Of a stretch of DNA of 64,000 nucleotides, positions 62,051 to 64,000 are shown piece by piece. Origin of the DNA: Valencia hispanica (Eukaryota > Chordata > Actinopteri > Cyprinodontiformes > Valenciidae); assembly GCA_963556495.2 (NCBI GenBank), contig OY747704.1, forward strand, positions 8,177,001-8,241,000, given 5' to 3'. Made by a program: the position numbers and the translations under genes. The notes below the pieces were generated by a model. That model ran no database searches. It saw nothing but the letters and a program-made list of their open reading frames with translations, and was not told the DNA's origin. The first letter of the stretch is position 1. Each line of letters starts with the position of its first letter.

Positions 62051-63176
62051 AGGAGGACTTTCAGCCTGAATTATTTCTCTTCACCCACCAAAGAGAAATA
62101 TCAAAATACCTGTAGGAACATGCCAAAAACAGTCGCCAGAAACAGGTTGGAATGTTTTTTTTTACATCACTAAAATGTTTTCTATTAATGTTTGAGAATA
62201 AATGTTGTTCTACATGCCATTTCTCTTTTCAATCGCAGCAATTTCCTTATGTTGTGAATCTGTTCACATATTTGGCAATAAAAACTTCCCGATTCTGATT
62301 CTCTTTTACTTTGTTATAGTTATTTATTATAACACTAAAATAAAAGGCGTTTTTCAGTGTTGAACTCAGGAAGGTGGATTTTTGTTTCTAGCAGACAGAA
62401 CTTTGGGCGACGTAAAACAATAAAAGATAATAGTATTTTTATAGGAGATTGTGAAAGAGTCGTTTACTTGCCGAGAACAATTTATATTGAGTGTAATTTT
62501 TATATGAATCGACACAGACGTGACCGTGCGACACCACGTTAGAAAAAGAAATATATTTATTTATGTGGTAACCCACAAACAGAACTATGAAGTAAAGACA
62601 CTTGGTTTTCAGTTTTTCAAAGATAAAACATCACTAGTTCAACGTGTTGTTGTTGGTTGTGATTGTGGCGGAGTCAAGTGGAGACAGCGCTTCCTTCTAC
62701 GTGCGCGCTCCCGACGCAGGGGGACACAATTTCTGATGGGGATAACTACCTTCGCACGACACCGGCATTAGCTCATAAGAAGTTCCTTTTCTGAGCTGTT
62801 CGGTATGGTTAAAAAACAAAATAACAATTCAGAAACAATTCGGTATGAGTTAAAAGGAACTTTTAAATAGACTGGTTCTGAATGAGGACTTTAAGACAGA
62901 CAGCCGCTCTCCCATCTTCCTTGTACTGCGTACCACCACAGAATATTTTAACGGTACGCAGTACCGGGCCATACCGGTGTTACGTCAATCTGTGTTTCCC
63001 CGTCAGGATGTGTTCCCCCTACAGCTCCGCGCCGTGCACGCGGCAAAAAACGCGCGTACTCAATCCAAGCTCGCCCCCGAACTGTACACGCCGCGCTCTG
63101 CTCGTACACAGGGGAGCGACGACAACGTTGAAAGCTCAAACTTCATATTTTGGCGAAGCCAAACCCTCCGTCACAT
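62051..63176. other. no recognisable gene; CpG-rich stretch at 62900-63130
   Basis: Several short frames occur but none is recognisable. 62930-62970 holds a GGTACGCAGTACCGG near-palindrome. The CpG-rich part ends exactly where the foldback element begins. Confidence 0.35.
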
Positions 63177-63948
63177 CCCGTCACATCCACTTCTCTCTGT
63201 AATGCACAAGGGAAACACATCCTGATGGTCCCTTAAACTCTGTTGCATATTGTTCCCCCTGCAATATACAGGGGGAACGTTATATGACGGCTCCATAAAC
63301 CCTGTCACACATTTTTCCCCCTTCAATATACAGGGTTTATAGAGCCGTCATATAACGTTCCCCCTCTATATTGCAGGGGGAACAATATCTACCAAACCAC
63401 TTGAAGATGGGATACTCACAGTCACTTTTAGAAGGGGATACAAATTATTTCAGGCACGATAATTATACGATAACGTTCCCCCTGTATGTTGCAGGGGGAA
63501 CAATATGTGACAGGGTTTATGGAGCCGTCATATAACGTTCCCCCTGTATATTGCAGGGGGAACAATATGTGACAGGGTTTATGGAGCCGTCATATAACGT
63601 TCCCCCTGTATATTGCGGGGGGAACAATATGTGACAGGGTTTATGGAGCCGTCATATAACATACCCCCTGTATATTGCGGGGGGAACAATATGTGACAGG
63701 GTTTATGGAGCCGTCATATAACGTTCCCCCTGTATATTGCAGGGGGAACAATATGTGACAGGGTTTATGGAGCCGTCATATAACGTACCCCCTGTATATT
63801 GCAGGGGGAACAATATGTGACAGGGTTTATGGAGCCGTCATATAACGTTCCCCCTGTATATTGCGGGGGGAACAATATGTAACAGAGTTTATGGGACCAT
63901 CAGGATGTGTTTCCCTTGTGTATTACAGAGAGAAGTGGATGTGACGGG
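63177..63948. mobile_element. foldback-type element: 62-bp hairpin repeat array with long inverted ends
   Basis: The outer arms are inverted copies. The left arm runs from CCCGTCACATCCACTTCTCT at 63177 through the first reversed 62-bp unit to about 63309. The right arm runs from about 63820 to AGAAGTGGATGTGACGGG at 63948. Between them lie about eight direct units of 62 bp, each with a perfect hairpin GTTCCCCCTG-TATATTG-CAGGGGGAAC followed by AATATGTGACAGGGTTTATG and GAGCCGTCATATAAC. One unit is interrupted at about 63391-63469 by sequence from the 61.5-kb repeat in reverse. It has no coding capacity. Confidence 0.85.
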
Positions 63949-64000
63949 TTGTGTAGACCCTGGGAGGCCTCTGGTTGTAGTTCATGGAGCTGTACGTTAT

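Noticed and set aside
62882..63225. Overlapping frames in the CpG-rich stretch before the foldback element
   Set aside because: Frames overlap on both strands and none resembles a protein family; open length is explained by GC content.
63200..63900. CRISPR-like array of palindromic repeats
   Set aside because: The 62-bp units are contiguous with no unique spacers, and the setting is a vertebrate genome. It is a satellite/foldback structure.

Overview
The window is vertebrate nuclear DNA, almost certainly from a ray-finned (teleost) fish. It is AT-rich, its genes are split by GT-AG introns, and it carries a typical fish repeat load: Tc1-like, hAT, Harbinger-like and KDZ/Zisupton DNA transposons, L2-, L1-, Rex1-like and R2/R4-like LINEs, tRNA-derived SINEs, and long GA and TA runs. 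Three protein-coding genes can be read end to end, all on the minus strand: ankrd34b (1.7-3.5 kb, 2 coding exons, 560 aa), dhfr (12.3-19.1 kb, 6 exons, 187 aa) and gtf2h2 (47.0-58.3 kb, 14 coding exons, 392 aa). In human, ANKRD34B and DHFR are close neighbours on chromosome 5q, and GTF2H2 is on the same arm, so conserved gene neighbourhood supports the calls.

Layout. 0-4.2 kb: a SINE, ankrd34b, and a stray duplicate of about 250 bp of the ankrd34b 3' coding end lying upstream of the gene. 4.9-11 kb: degraded Tc1-like elements and one unassigned possible exon. 12.3-19.1 kb: dhfr, whose last intron holds a 5'-truncated L1 nested in a hAT-like repeat. 19.4-24 kb: an L1 with a 13-bp target duplication, then an L2 with a 9-bp target duplication inside a terminal-inverted-repeat element. 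24.3-29.3 kb: an unrecognised three-exon coding region on the plus strand with a damaged zinc-ribbon-like start, its end lying in Tc1 sequence. 27.7-28.9 kb: an internally deleted hAT element with a clean 8-bp target duplication. 29.3-38.3 kb: a graveyard of nested Tc1 and LINE copies. 38.5-41.3 kb: a multi-exon KDZ (Zisupton-like) transposase, inactivated by a stop codon. 42.6-46.3 kb: a Harbinger-like element, a SINE, and a Tc1-like element split by an L2 fragment. 47-58.3 kb: gtf2h2, with a Harbinger-like element, a LINE and other repeats in its introns. 58.8-64 kb: repeats ending in two unusual structures, a 175-180 bp tandem repeat (61.5 kb) and a foldback-type array of 62-bp hairpin units with long inverted ends (63.2-63.9 kb) that contains a piece of the first repeat in reverse.

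The genes are not an operon. dhfr makes tetrahydrofolate for thymidylate and purine synthesis. gtf2h2 encodes the p44 core subunit of TFIIH for transcription initiation and nucleotide excision repair. ankrd34b encodes an ankyrin-repeat protein of poorly known function. The strongest candidates for something undescribed are the foldback/62-bp hairpin array with its shared satellite piece, the uncharacterised gene at 24.3-29.3 kb, and the KDZ remnant. All coordinates and translations were worked out by eye; no database search was run.
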